A DNA stretch of 43,634 nt, taken from positions 1-43,634 of the forward strand of contig CAYPTJ010000032.1 of NCBI GenBank assembly GCA_964413845.1, read 5' to 3'. Position numbers and translations under genes: made by a program. The notes beneath the pieces are model-generated. The model worked only from the letters and a program-made list of their open reading frames with translations. It ran no database searches and was not told the DNA's origin. The stretch comes from CAYPTJ01 sp964413845. GTDB lineage: Bacteria; Patescibacteriota; WWE3; 9FT-COMBO-53-11. Shown here in pieces: positions 1 to 8,694 of this stretch (the first letter of the stretch is position 1; each line of letters begins with the position of its first letter).

Positions 1-2160
1 TTGAGTGTTACCAAGACCTCCTCAACCGACATCGAGATCGGGATCGAGATCACCGGTACGGAGATACGGATCAGCCAGATTTCAGCGGTGATCACCTACA
101 CTCCTCCCGACACCACCCCGCCGGTGATTACCAACATCCAAGCCTCTGACATCACCCAAACCACGGCAAAAATCACCTGGACAACTGATGAGCCGGCCAC
201 CTCCCAGGTGGAGTATGGGAAAACGACAAGTTATGGCAGCCAAACCTCTCTTGATCCAGACCTTGTTACCTCCCACACCGTTAATCTTTCAAGCCTTGAG
301 GCCGGAACCCTTTACCACTACCGAGTCAAATCTAAGGATGCGAACAATAACCTCGCTACTTCTTCTGATAAAACCTTCACCACCGAGGCAGGACCGGATA
401 CCACTCCCCCGGTCATCTCCAGTATCCAAGCCCAAAATATCAGCCAAACTGGAGTGACGATCACCTGGAACACCGACGAGCCCGCGACTTCCCAGGTGGA
501 GTACGGAACGACCACCGCTTACGGGAATTCAACTGCCATCAACAGCTCTTTGGTGACCTTTCACTCCGTCACCTTAAGTGGGCTTACCGCGGATACCACC
601 TATCACTACCGGGTCAAATCGAAAGATGCGAACAATAATTTAGCCACTTCCGGCGACAAAACCTTTACGACCTCAGGGAAACCTCTGCCTCCTGAGGAGG
701 TGGAAAAAGCGCTCCCTGGAACCCCGAAGGTTGAGGCTCCGAAAATCGAAGCCGACAAGACCCCACCGAAGGTTTCCCTAGATCCTCCCTCCATAAATCC
801 CACCAAATCTGCCACTACCACTTTTTCAGGAAGGACGACAGAGAAGATGGGGATCGTCTCCGCCCTTCAGTTTTCGCTCAACGGAGGGAAAAGCTGGCAT
901 CCGATCAAGGAGATTAAGGGCTTGGGGAAAAAGAAAGCCTCTTTCACCTTTACCACTCCCTATCTGGTGGATGGAAACTACGAGGTCGTCGTCAGGGCAT
1001 TCGACAACAGCGATAACATTGGTCTTTCCCCAGTTAGGGTCTTAGTGGTGGACGTTCTTCCTCCCTTGGTGGGAGGACATATTGCTACCCTCGGTCCTCA
1101 GGTTCTTACTCCCGATAAAGATGGGTTTGTCACGGCGCTTGTCGGGAGTGAGCAGAAGATTATTCTCTCGGCGGTTGGGGGACCGACTAAGGTGAAGATC
1201 CTCTTGGGGGAAGAAACCTTTCCCCTCGCTTACTCTTCTGATATCCGTCTATGGTCGGGGAATGTGCGGTTTGCTGAACTTGGAGCGCATGATCTTCGGG
1301 TTGTTGCTGAAGATGGAGCGGGAAACAAAACAGATAGGTTTTTGGGAGGTGTTTGGGTGCAGCCGGGAGGGGAGGTTTTGGATGGGGAGGCGGGAAAGCC
1401 GATCGAAAAAGCCGAGGTCTATCTTTATTTCTTTGAAGAGGTGACCAAGAGCTGGGTTCTCTGGGATGCCGCTTCTTTTGGTCTCAAAAACCCCTACCTC
1501 ACCGACAAGAAAGGTCAGTACAGCTTCTTTGTTCCTCCCGGAAGATATTACCTTTCTGTTTCTGCTCCGGGATATCGGACGGTGACCTCGGAAATTGTAG
1601 AGCTGGAGCGAGGTTCTCTTTTGGGCTATATCTTCCGTCTCCCACCCCGGCCTTACATTGCGATTCCCTTCTTTGGGATCACGATCCATCTCCCCGCCTT
1701 TTTGGATTTTCTGGTCGCCGGCAAAGAGTCCGTTGGCCCTTCGGTAACTGTCCCCGAACCCAAAACTTTGAAGTTGGGGGATAAGATTCCCTCATTCACA
1801 CTTTCTGATTTGAAGGGGAAGCAGATCTCATCGGAAGATTTAAAGGGCAGGCTTTTTCTCACCTTCGGTAGCGTCTGGAGCCCTACCTTCTTTGAGCAAG
1901 CACCCATCTTAAGTGCTGTCGCTAAGAAAAAGGTCTCTTTCTACGTCGTTTTTCTCCAGGAGAAAGCCTCGGCGGTCGAAACCTTTCTAAAAAGAGGGGG
2001 ATATTCTTTCCCTAGCTTAATCGACAAAACAGGTGTCTTGGCCCAAAGCTACAAGGTTCTTACCTTGCCCCAGCACTTCTTTATTGAAAACGGGATTATC
2101 CGGGCAGTTGAGATGGGAGTTTTGGATGAAGCGGGGTTGCTTGAGGGACTCCAGAGATGA
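1..2160 (+). CDS. Surface protein with FnIII repeats and a cysteine-less redoxin-like C terminus (5' partial)
   Basis: The frame is open to the window edge and there is no signal peptide, so the true start lies upstream. Two nearly identical fibronectin type III modules of the purple-acid-phosphatase N-terminal kind (about residues 37-130 and 134-227) each start DTTPPVI and contain EPATSQVEYG. An Ig-like module follows (about 253-352), then a carboxypeptidase-regulatory-like beta sandwich (about 450-545). The last 135 residues resemble a TlpA/AhpC-type thioredoxin fold (GDKIPSFTLSDLKGK, then LPQHFFIENG). The position of the usual WCPPC motif reads VWSPTF, so both redox cysteines are absent. 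An extracellular binding or scaffold role is inferred; a working thiol oxidoreductase is unlikely. The same FnIII module recurs in the gene at 25072-25980. Confidence 0.8.
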   Translation: MSVTKTSSTDIEIGIEITGTEIRISQISAVITYTPPDTTPPVITNIQASDITQTTAKITWTTDEPATSQVEYGKTTSYGSQTSLDPDLVTSHTVNLSSLEAGTLYHYRVKSKDANNNLATSSDKTFTTEAGPDTTPPVISSIQAQNISQTGVTITWNTDEPATSQVEYGTTTAYGNSTAINSSLVTFHSVTLSGLTADTTYHYRVKSKDANNNLATSGDKTFTTSGKPLPPEEVEKALPGTPKVEAPKIEADKTPPKVSLDPPSINPTKSATTTFSGRTTEKMGIVSALQFSLNGGKSWHPIKEIKGLGKKKASFTFTTPYLVDGNYEVVVRAFDNSDNIGLSPVRVLVVDVLPPLVGGHIATLGPQVLTPDKDGFVTALVGSEQKIILSAVGGPTKVKILLGEETFPLAYSSDIRLWSGNVRFAELGAHDLRVVAEDGAGNKTDRFLGGVWVQPGGEVLDGEAGKPIEKAEVYLYFFEEVTKSWVLWDAASFGLKNPYLTDKKGQYSFFVPPGRYYLSVSAPGYRTVTSEIVELERGSLLGYIFRLPPRPYIAIPFFGITIHLPAFLDFLVAGKESVGPSVTVPEPKTLKLGDKIPSFTLSDLKGKQISSEDLKGRLFLTFGSVWSPTFFEQAPILSAVAKKKVSFYVVFLQEKASAVETFLKRGGYSFPSLIDKTGVLAQSYKVLTLPQHFFIENGIIRAVEMGVLDEAGLLEGLQR

Positions 2161-2310
2161 TAGGGTAAATTATAAATCCGAATATCGAATATCGAAATTC
2201 GAAACAAATTCAAATGACAAAAATCCTAATGAACGAAACATTTAGAACATTTAAACATTTGGATTTAGATATTGTTTCGTGCTTCGGATTTCGTATTTCG
2301 TGCTTGCGTT
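2161..2310. repeat. Degenerate AT-rich intergenic word repeat
   Basis: The whole spacer consists of variations on short words such as AATATCGAA, ATTCGAAAC, AACATTTAGA and TTTCGTGCTTCGG. It ends just before the next start codon, and no gene is seen in it. Similar filler recurs at many spacers in this window. Confidence 0.65.
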
Positions 2311-2315
2311 AAGCC

Positions 2316-3911
2316 ATGTGGAGAGCTTTTTGGGCGCAAAACATACATTTTAGTTTAGAGGTCTTTGTCGCCTTGGTGGCTTTTTCGGCGGGATGGATCT
2401 TTTTGGACAGCTGGCTGTTTAAAAAGGAAAAAAAGATGGCCCTTAGGGCGGGGGGCTTTTTCCTTTATGCCCTTGCCTCAATCATCCACGCCGCGGCCGC
2501 TGAGGAAGCTCTCCTTTTCCTTCCTTTTGGGATCGCCAAGGCCTCCGGTTTGGCTCTGATCATTTGGAGCATGCTTCTGGAACCGATCCAGCCCCTTCCT
2601 GGTTCCGCCAAAGCCAAGGTCGCCGCAGTCACCGTTACTATTCCCACCGAGAAGCTGGGTGGGCTTCTGGCGGTTTTGAAGTTGGCGATCGCGCCTTTCT
2701 TTGCCGCCGTCTCGGCAACCCTTTCTTTAGTGATCAGCACTCTCTACTTCCGCCTCGCTGGAGTGGGGCTGGAGAAGCAACAGGTTCCTGCCTTCAAAGC
2801 TTTTTTGCTTCTGGCGGTTGCCGAAGCGGTCAGCTTCTTTTCGATCTTCTCCACCTCCGCCAACATCTTTATCTCCAAATTTGTCAGTATTTATGGTCCT
2901 TTGTGGTCGGTGGAACATTTGATTAAGTTAGTTGCCTTTGTCGTTTTGGGGGTTTGGGTTTGGGGATACTTGCGGTTCCGCTTGCGGGAGGAGATCTTTA
3001 TCATCTTTGTTTCGGTTACTTTGGGAGTCTTCCTTTTCACCACCTTGGCCTTTACCACCTTGCTTTTGCAGAACCTCCAAAGAGATGCCTTGAAGAAGTT
3101 AGAGACAGACGTCAAGGTTTTGGATTTTGCCATTGAGAGATTACAAGCGGAAGCCCTTTCTGACGCGCGAGCGGTCTCCTCCAACGCCGATGTCGTTGAG
3201 GCTTTAAAGGCAGGGGATAGGGATAAACTTTTTACTCTCGCTCAGAGCTTTTTGGTCAGTATGGAGACGGATTTCCTGGCGATCACCAACGATGCGGCGG
3301 AGGTACTTGTGCGAGCCGAGGATAAAGAGCGTTCCGGCGACAGCCTTTCTGATAACCTAGCGGTGATGAACGCCCTTTTGGAAAGGCCACTGGTCACGGT
3401 GGTCAAGCGCGAGGGGGTTTTGACGCCTCAGGTCTTTATTGAGGCGGCGGTACCCGTCAAAGGCTCTGGTGTTCTAGGGGCGGCCTTAACCGGATTTATC
3501 GTGGATGATGCCTTTGTTGATCGGGTGAAGGAGATCACCGGTCTGGATGTGACCGTTTTTGGAGGAAATGAACGCTCGGCAACTACCTTTTTGGCTCCGG
3601 ATGAAAAATCGCGGGAGCTGGGAACTCTGGAGCCTGACCCAAGAATAAACAGAACGGTCTTGATAAGGGGGGAGATTTATGTGGGGGGCGCGACGGTTTT
3701 GAACCAGCCTTATTTCACCGCCTATCTTCCGTTAAAGAATGTCAGTGATGAAGTGGTGGGAATGCTCTTTGTCGGTGCTCCGCAAACGACTGTTTTGGAG
3801 ACGGCCCAGGAAACCTTTCAACTAACCTTCCTCCTTTCCAGCATCCTGATGATCTTTTCCCTCATCCCCTCCTATTTCATCTCGCGCTATATCCACTCCC
3901 AGATAGCGTGA
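2316..3911 (+). CDS. Membrane-bound Cache-type sensor without output domain
   Basis: This 531-residue protein starts with about six to seven hydrophobic helices (residues 10-250). A predicted extracytoplasmic sensory region follows (about 265-495) and looks like a single-Cache fold: an N-terminal helix with ALKKLETDVKVLDFAIERL, and a late segment with YFTAYLPLKN and VVGMLFVGAP, as in sCache_3 domains. One more helix (about 503-525) follows and the protein stops about eight residues later, with no HAMP, kinase, cyclase or methyl-acceptor domain. Family knowledge says Cache domains bind small extracellular ligands. It must signal through a partner, and the kinase and regulators lie immediately downstream on the opposite strand. 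Start chosen at the ATG at 2316 directly after the repeat spacer. The Cache call rests on pattern only. Confidence 0.72.
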   Translation: MWRAFWAQNIHFSLEVFVALVAFSAGWIFLDSWLFKKEKKMALRAGGFFLYALASIIHAAAAEEALLFLPFGIAKASGLALIIWSMLLEPIQPLPGSAKAKVAAVTVTIPTEKLGGLLAVLKLAIAPFFAAVSATLSLVISTLYFRLAGVGLEKQQVPAFKAFLLLAVAEAVSFFSIFSTSANIFISKFVSIYGPLWSVEHLIKLVAFVVLGVWVWGYLRFRLREEIFIIFVSVTLGVFLFTTLAFTTLLLQNLQRDALKKLETDVKVLDFAIERLQAEALSDARAVSSNADVVEALKAGDRDKLFTLAQSFLVSMETDFLAITNDAAEVLVRAEDKERSGDSLSDNLAVMNALLERPLVTVVKREGVLTPQVFIEAAVPVKGSGVLGAALTGFIVDDAFVDRVKEITGLDVTVFGGNERSATTFLAPDEKSRELGTLEPDPRINRTVLIRGEIYVGGATVLNQPYFTAYLPLKNVSDEVVGMLFVGAPQTTVLETAQETFQLTFLLSSILMIFSLIPSYFISRYIHSQIA

Positions 3912-3914
3912 GTG

Positions 3915-4003
3915 AAAGTCAGATATCGGATGTCAGATATCGGATTGCCAGATTGCGGATCTGATACCTGGAATCTGAAACCTGATATCTGATACCTGAA
4001 GTC
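3915..4003. repeat. Degenerate intergenic word repeat (TCAGATATCGGAT type)
   Basis: Near-tandem variants of TCAGATATCGGAT and CTGATACCTG fill the space between the convergent sensor and regulator genes. The repeat is partly self-complementary, so it may also act as a weak bidirectional terminator, which is inference. Confidence 0.6.
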
Positions 4004-4006
4004 TGG

Positions 4007-4693
4007 TTACTTTTCTTCTATTCCTTCAAACTTCCGGGCGGCTTTTTTGGCTTGTTGGGTGGCTTGTTCGAACTCTGTTTCTGCCTTTCGAATCTCCTGC
4101 TCGACCGCCTCCACCGCTTCTCTAGGGGTGGTTGCTTTCTCCATCGCCTCCATCTTCCGCATCGTTTTCTCCATCTTTTGGCGGGCAAGATCTAAAGCAA
4201 GATCCGCTTGGGTAATCCCCCTCTCCACTACCTCTTTCTTCCGTTCCTCCTCTTCCTTCTCCCTTTCTCTTTTTATAATCTCTTCTTTTCTCTCCTCAAC
4301 CTCAGGAACCCCTCTGGCGTAGGATTCAATGATATCCCTTACATAATCCACTACCTGCCGAGGGGGATAATCGGTTTTAACCAGGTAAGCAACCGCTCCC
4401 ATCTCCAATCCACGCTCCAAAATCTCCTGTCCCCCGCCTACATTGGTGAGTAAAATCACCGGAATCCCTGCCGTCTGGGGATCCTCCTTTATCTTTTTAA
4501 GCATCTCCAGCCCGCTCATCTTGGGCATCATGATGTCAAGAAGTATCAGTTCAGGTTTGAACTCCTCAACCTTTTTAAGTCCCTCCTCTCCATCCAAGGC
4601 AACCTCGACTTGATAACCGTCGTCGGAGAACTTTTTTTGGTACATGCGGGCGAGGACGGAGTAGTCTTCAACGATGAGGATTTTGGCAGCCAT
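4007..4693 (-). CDS. Response regulator: receiver domain plus charged coiled-coil tail
   Basis: Residues 1-122 form a CheY-like receiver: acidic pair in ILIVEDY, phospho-acceptor Asp in LILLDIMMPKMSG, conserved Thr in VILLTN and Lys in YLVKTDY. The remaining ~100 residues are almost entirely charged helix rich in Glu, Lys and Arg, predicted coiled coil, with no DNA-binding domain. It is very similar in design to the regulator at 4823-5437, which suggests duplication. It closes a minus-strand cluster with the histidine kinase at 5483-7129, its likely phosphodonor. Output by protein-protein contact is inferred. Confidence 0.85.
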   Translation of the reverse strand: MAAKILIVEDYSVLARMYQKKFSDDGYQVEVALDGEEGLKKVEEFKPELILLDIMMPKMSGLEMLKKIKEDPQTAGIPVILLTNVGGGQEILERGLEMGAVAYLVKTDYPPRQVVDYVRDIIESYARGVPEVEERKEEIIKREREKEEEERKKEVVERGITQADLALDLARQKMEKTMRKMEAMEKATTPREAVEAVEQEIRKAETEFEQATQQAKKAARKFEGIEEK

Positions 4694-4730
4694 GGCTACA
4701 TCGTAGCAATTTCTAAATCCTAATTGCTCT

Positions 4731-4770
4731 AATCCGCCAAGGGCGGATTTAGCCCCGATAGATCCGGGGC
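4731..4770. repeat. Two adjacent GC hairpins in a spacer
   Basis: AATCCGCC/GGGCGGATT (4731-4749) and GCCCCG/CGGGGC (4752-4770) form back-to-back hairpins inside the 4694-4822 spacer. The rest of the spacer is AT-rich filler of the AATTCCCAATTAGG type. They belong to the GC-palindrome class that also occurs inside genes here, and could end transcription between the two regulator genes. Confidence 0.55.
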
Positions 4771-4822
4771 GTCATTTCTAATCAAGTCCCAATGTTTTCA
4801 ATTCCCAATTAGGTCAATTAGT

Positions 4823-5437
4823 TTACTTTTCTTCGAGTCCCTTTCCCAGCTCTTTGAGCTTTTCCATCGCTTCCTGGGCCTGTTTTTGAGCCATCTCCAA
4901 AAGGGTAGTTGCCTTTCTTACCTCCTCTTCGGCCGCTTCTTTTAGGGCCTTTTTTTCCCTTTCGGGCTTCTCTTCTTTCTTCTCCTCAACCTTCGGCGGG
5001 GGTGGAGGAGCTTCCTCCTCAGCCAGTGTTAGCGGGAGGGCAGGCTTTTTTACCTCCTTGCTGAGGGTTTCCTTGATCAGATTAATAACCTGCCGGGGGG
5101 CGTATTTTGCTTTGACAAGATAAGCAACCGCGCCAAGCTGCAGTCCGCGCTCAATCGTTTCAGAAGGTCCGCCGAGGTTGGTGAGTAAAATCACGGGAAT
5201 ATGGGCGGTCTCGGGAGCTTTTTTAACCTCCTCTAAGACCTCAAGGCCATCCTTTTTGGGAAGCATGATATCAAGAAGCACCAGATCAGGTTTGAGCTCC
5301 TTAATCATTCTTTCCCCCTCCTCACCATCCAAAGCGACCTCAACCTCAAACCCATCAGCCCTCAGCTTGTTCTGGTACATCCTCGCCAAAACGGCGTAAT
5401 CTTCAATGATGAGAATTCTTTGCTTTTCTTTGGCCAT
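4823..5437 (-). CDS. Response regulator: receiver domain plus proline linker and coiled-coil tail
   Basis: A standard receiver domain (residues 1-125) has ILIIEDY, the Asp in LVLLDIMLPKKDG, VILLTN and the Lys in YLVKAKYAPRQV. A proline-rich linker (PPPPPKVEEKK) and a Glu/Lys/Ala-rich helix of about 60 residues follow. It is a paralogue of the regulator at 4007-4693 and also has no DNA-binding output. Its position directly downstream of the histidine kinase suggests co-expression. The polyproline linker between receiver and coiled coil would let the tail engage a separate partner; that role is inference. Confidence 0.85.
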   Translation of the reverse strand: MAKEKQRILIIEDYAVLARMYQNKLRADGFEVEVALDGEEGERMIKELKPDLVLLDIMLPKKDGLEVLEEVKKAPETAHIPVILLTNLGGPSETIERGLQLGAVAYLVKAKYAPRQVINLIKETLSKEVKKPALPLTLAEEEAPPPPPKVEEKKEEKPEREKKALKEAAEEEVRKATTLLEMAQKQAQEAMEKLKELGKGLEEK

Positions 5438-5482
5438 CTTACTTATTTTAAGAGTTTCCAGTTGTCAATTGCCAGTTTCCAA

Positions 5483-7129
5483 TTACTTCTTTCCTTTCGC
5501 CAAGGGCAAAGAGAAAGAAAACGTCGATCCCTTTCCGAGCTCGCTCTCAAGCCAGATCTCCCCCCCCATCCCCTCTACGAGTTGTTTTGAGATATAAAGC
5601 CCAAGACCTGTTCCGTGCCTTTCGCGAGCTAAGGTTGTCTCAACTGTATAAAAGCGTTTAAAGATGTGGGGTTGGTCCTTTTTGGCGATTCCAATTCCCG
5701 TGTCCTTTACCGATGTGATGAGTTTACCTTTTTCAGTTTGAAAAGAGATCATGATCTCCCCCTCGTCGGTGAATTTGATCGCGTTTCCCACAAGGTTGAT
5801 TAAAATTTCTCTAAGCTTGTCAGGATCAGCTTGAACCTGAGAAGGTCTGAGGGGGACAATCTCCAACTTCAGCCCCTTACGCTTGGCTGCTTCAGAGAGA
5901 TCGGTAACAACCTCTGATGCTACCGCCAGAAGGTCAATATTTTGCAGCTTGAACTCAATCTTTCCTCTCTCAACCCGGGAGGCGCTTAAAAGATCTTCTA
6001 CCAACCTGACCATCCGCTCGGTTGATTCGTAGGCGTCTTCGAGGTACGTCCTTACCTGAGGATTTATCTTCCCAGCGTCGCCTTCCAGGACCATATCTAA
6101 GAAGCCCTTAACACCGGTTAGAGGTGTCCGCAACTCGTGGGAGGCCATGGCGACAAACTCTCGGCGGGTGCGCTCAAGCTCCAACTCCTTGGTGATCTCT
6201 CTAAAGATAAGAACTGTTCCCACTACCTCTCCTTTGACATTGCAGATAGTCCTCGTATGAAGAAAGGCAGGTAGGCGCCCCTTATCCGCGGTTTCCATAA
6301 AAACCTCTCCAGAAAAAACCCCTGCCTTGCCGGCAGGCAGGCCAGATTTTGCCATATTGGCGATGAGGCATTCTTGCTCGCCGCATAAACGCTTTCCCTT
6401 TAGGTCGAAGATGTTAAGGACCCTGTGCTCCTCCTTTCCCAACAGCTCTTCCTCAGAAAAGCCCAGCGTTTTTCTCGCCTCTTCATTGTAAAAGCTGATC
6501 TGGTGATTTGGTTCAATCATTAAAACCCCATCTCCCATCTGTTCCAAAATGGTGCGGTAGTTTTCGGAAGTTTTTAGGGTTTCCCCATAGAGATGGGCGT
6601 TCTCCAAAGCCAGAGCAGCTGAGTCGCCAAAGGTGTCAAGGATCGCAAGAATGTCCTCTTCAAGCTTTTCCCCCTTCCCTTCCTCAACCAGAATCAACCC
6701 TAAATCCTCATCTGCCAAAACCAGGGGAATAAAAATGGCGCTTTCAAGGTCTAAAGTTTTAGCCAGGTTTTGGAGGTCTTTTTCTTTGGTAAACGTCTTT
6801 TGAGGATTGATCTGCCGAAAGGTCTTTTTCTCACGAAAAGCTTGTTTAAGCTGGGGATTTCGATCAACTTTAATCGTTAAATCTTTTAAAGAGGGAGGCA
6901 GCTTTTCGGTGGGCCGCCTAGGGCGAGCCTCGCCTTCGGCGGGGGAGGTGAGGTAGGAGGCAGCATACTTTAACCCTTCCAGCTGAGGAAGGAATAAAAA
7001 AGTGCGCTCAAAACCGAAAGATTCGTACAAGGACAGGGGGATTACCTCAGCAAGGGTCTCATAGTTTAAGATCCCTTTAAGGCTGGAGACGGATTTATAT
7101 AAATTAGCGAGGTGTGAATCTTCCTCCAT
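5483..7129 (-). CDS. Soluble GAF-PAS sensor histidine kinase
   Basis: This 548-residue kinase has no transmembrane helix. Domains in order: GAF-like (about 20-185), PAS (about 188-310), HisKA with the phospho-accepting His in SHELRTPLTGVKGFLD, and HATPase_c with the N box NLVGNAIKFT, G1 box DTGIGI and G2 box GTGLGL. All catalytic boxes are intact. The start overlaps the end of the upstream regulator gene by 26 bases, so the two are probably translationally coupled. Two GC-palindrome segments are read in frame, in the GAF region (6911-6960) and in the PAS region (6321-6341, encoding SGLPAGKAG). As a cytosolic kinase it may need a membrane partner such as the Cache protein at 2316-3911, which is inference. 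Confidence 0.93.
   Translation of the reverse strand: MEEDSHLANLYKSVSSLKGILNYETLAEVIPLSLYESFGFERTFLFLPQLEGLKYAASYLTSPAEGEARPRRPTEKLPPSLKDLTIKVDRNPQLKQAFREKKTFRQINPQKTFTKEKDLQNLAKTLDLESAIFIPLVLADEDLGLILVEEGKGEKLEEDILAILDTFGDSAALALENAHLYGETLKTSENYRTILEQMGDGVLMIEPNHQISFYNEEARKTLGFSEEELLGKEEHRVLNIFDLKGKRLCGEQECLIANMAKSGLPAGKAGVFSGEVFMETADKGRLPAFLHTRTICNVKGEVVGTVLIFREITKELELERTRREFVAMASHELRTPLTGVKGFLDMVLEGDAGKINPQVRTYLEDAYESTERMVRLVEDLLSASRVERGKIEFKLQNIDLLAVASEVVTDLSEAAKRKGLKLEIVPLRPSQVQADPDKLREILINLVGNAIKFTDEGEIMISFQTEKGKLITSVKDTGIGIAKKDQPHIFKRFYTVETTLARERHGTGLGLYISKQLVEGMGGEIWLESELGKGSTFSFSLPLAKGKK
6321..6341. repeat. GC palindrome inserted in frame in the histidine kinase PAS region
   Basis: CCTGCC, a short spacer, then GGCAGGCAGG form a strong hairpin encoding LPAGKAG on the minus strand without breaking the frame. 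It is the same palindrome class as in holA and pgk. Confidence 0.65.
6911..6960. repeat. GC-rich palindromic segment in frame in the histidine kinase GAF region
   Basis: The segment contains GAGCCTCGCCTTCGGCGGG, closely matching the segments inside rsmA (31336-31359) and the plus-strand femX-like gene (33499-33555). It encodes a low-complexity Pro/Arg/Glu-rich loop. Confidence 0.6.
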
Positions 7130-7520
7130 GGTTAATTTTTTCCCGCCCTAAGGCAGATTGAACCTTGCCAACGACCCCCTTCATCGTATAGTCAGATTTT
7201 TTGATAAAGTCTCGTGCCCCCAGCTGAATTGCTCTTTGGACCTCCTCCCCTTCACCAGAAAGATTAGAAAGGACTAAAACCGGGATGTTTCTCGTCTTGG
7301 GGTTTTCTTTTAACCTTCTTAAAGCCTCGAAACCATCCATTCCTGGCATCACGATGTCTAACAGTATCACATCGGGAGGATCGGAAGAAGCAGACTTGAG
7401 ACCTGCAAGGGCATCGGTGGCAACATTTACCTTGTAGCCCTCAAAGTCAAGTTTGGTTTTGTAGAGCTTGACCATCAGCTGGTCGTCTTCTATTAGAAGG
7501 ACCTTCTTTTTTTTAAGCAT
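7104..7520 (-). CDS. Single-domain response regulator (receiver only)
   Basis: This 138-residue CheY-like protein has the acidic pair in VLLIEDDQLM, the phospho-acceptor Asp in VILLDIVMPGMDG, the Ser in VLVLSNLSG and the Lys in DFIKKSDYT. There is no output domain. Its stop overlaps the start of the kinase at 7129 by 26 bases. It is probably a phosphorelay or diffusible output element of the cluster. Confidence 0.87.
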   Translation of the reverse strand: MLKKKKVLLIEDDQLMVKLYKTKLDFEGYKVNVATDALAGLKSASSDPPDVILLDIVMPGMDGFEALRRLKENPKTRNIPVLVLSNLSGEGEEVQRAIQLGARDFIKKSDYTMKGVVGKVQSALGREKINHGGRFTPR

Positions 7521-7646
7521 GCGAGTTTATTTTAGGCGAAGGCGGGGTAGCCAATCAAGGCTTGGCTAAGGGGTTGGTATTTGGTCGCAAGCCAAACATC
7601 TTAATTACAAGTTTCGAATTAACCAATCAACTGGAAAATCGCCCTA

Positions 7647-8060
7647 TCAGGCGCTTTTAACTTCCGGAAGCTCGTCTCTTTTGGTTGCGGCCAAAATCTC
7701 CTTCACTTTTACGACCACCTGGGAGGGCCTGAGCTGGCTTTTGACAAGATAGGTGACCGCCCCTAGCTCCAAGCCTTTTTCGATATCTTCTTCGCCTGAA
7801 TCTCTCGCTAAGTTGGTCAAAAGAATGACCGGTATATTTTTGATCTCGGGATCTTTTTTTACCTCCCCTAAGACCTCAAGGCCGTTCATTTTGGGCATCA
7901 TGATGTCCAGAAGCACCAAGGCGGGCTTCTCTTCTTTGATCTTTTTGAGCCCGTCCCCGCCGTTTAGAGCAGTAATAACCTCCAAACCATCCTTCCTGAA
8001 CTTTTGTTCATACATGGTGACGAGAAGTCGATCATCGTCAATGATAAGAACTTTGGCCAT
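7647..8060 (-). CDS. Single-domain response regulator (receiver only)
   Basis: A CheY-like receiver with VLIIDDDRLL, the Asp in LVLLDIMMPKMNG, VILLTNLARD and the Lys in YLVKSQLRPSQV. A short tail follows and there is no DNA-binding domain. It is separated from the next regulator by a spacer of AT-rich filler with a small GCCAATC/GGCTTGGC hairpin, and lies six bases from the membrane protein upstream, so it probably shares its transcript. This is the fourth receiver in 4 kb. Confidence 0.87.
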   Translation of the reverse strand: MAKVLIIDDDRLLVTMYEQKFRKDGLEVITALNGGDGLKKIKEEKPALVLLDIMMPKMNGLEVLGEVKKDPEIKNIPVILLTNLARDSGEEDIEKGLELGAVTYLVKSQLRPSQVVVKVKEILAATKRDELPEVKSA

Positions 8061-8066
8061 GACTAT

Positions 8067-8561
8067 TTAAGGGTTTAACCCCTTCAGCCTGTCGATGCGC
8101 TTCTGGGACTCTTCTTTTTCCTCTTTCTCCTCTGGCTCCCCCGACAGACGGGTGCTGAGACCTCCCAAAACACCCATCAAGAAATAACAAAGAATTGCCG
8201 GAAGCAAGAGTATGCCGGCGTAGGCAAGGGAAAGGGTCCACTGAATCGGGGTGAATTCCATCCCCGTCGCTAACTGCTGGACGGCGTAAGCTTCGGCGAC
8301 CATCCCCACCGCAAGAAGAATCGCCGCCTTAAGAAAATATTGCTTTTCAATTAAAGAAACCACCAAGAGAGCCGAGACCAGAAGCGCGAGAGCTCTCACT
8401 CCGATGGCGGCGGCGGTAAGGGGATACACCGAAAGGTAATTTTGGGAGAGAAAGGCAAACGGGTTAGCAATCTCGAGCTGGACGGGGCCGGCAAACGATT
8501 CGAGAGCCGAGGAAAGGACAAAAAGCGAGATCGCGACCACGACCCAATATTCTTTCTCCAT
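8067..8561 (-). CDS. Four-helix membrane protein of unknown function
   Basis: Not recognised as a known family. About 164 residues with four predicted membrane helices (roughly 5-25, 45-70, 75-95, 108-135) and a highly charged cytoplasmic tail containing GEPEEKEEKEESQKR. I prefer the ATG at 8561 over the GTG one codon upstream. Its stop is six bases from the start of the receiver gene at 8060, so the pair is likely co-transcribed. A membrane link for the signalling block is possible but is inference. Confidence 0.7.
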   Translation of the reverse strand: MEKEYWVVVAISLFVLSSALESFAGPVQLEIANPFAFLSQNYLSVYPLTAAAIGVRALALLVSALLVVSLIEKQYFLKAAILLAVGMVAEAYAVQQLATGMEFTPIQWTLSLAYAGILLLPAILCYFLMGVLGGLSTRLSGEPEEKEEKEESQKRIDRLKGLNP

Positions 8562-8622
8562 CACGATAAATTATATTTCTTTGGCCTAACTTCTTGCAAG
8601 AGAGCACGGAGAAAAGATACAC

Positions 8623-8690
8623 TTGATTACAGTAAGTAAAGAGGAAGAGGAAGATAACTTGAAACTTGAAACTTACTTAAGGGGGTGATG
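8623..8690 (+). promoter_or_regulatory. tatA: Candidate leader of the first tatA with a shared TTGAYTACAGT motif and extended SD
   Basis: TTGATTACAGTAAGTAAAG at 8623 is closely matched by TTGACTACAGTCAAGAAGT at 11914, ahead of the twin-arginine-motif gene. A long Shine-Dalgarno, AAGGGGGTGATG, follows at 8680 and pairs with almost the whole anti-SD. No good -35 box is seen 16-18 bases upstream of TACAGT, so the promoter itself is tentative. Confidence 0.4.
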
Positions 8691-8694
8691 TAAA

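Noticed and set aside
1..30. TTG at position 1 as the true start of the first gene.
   Set aside because: There is no signal peptide or ribosome site, and the FnIII surface architecture implies missing upstream sequence.
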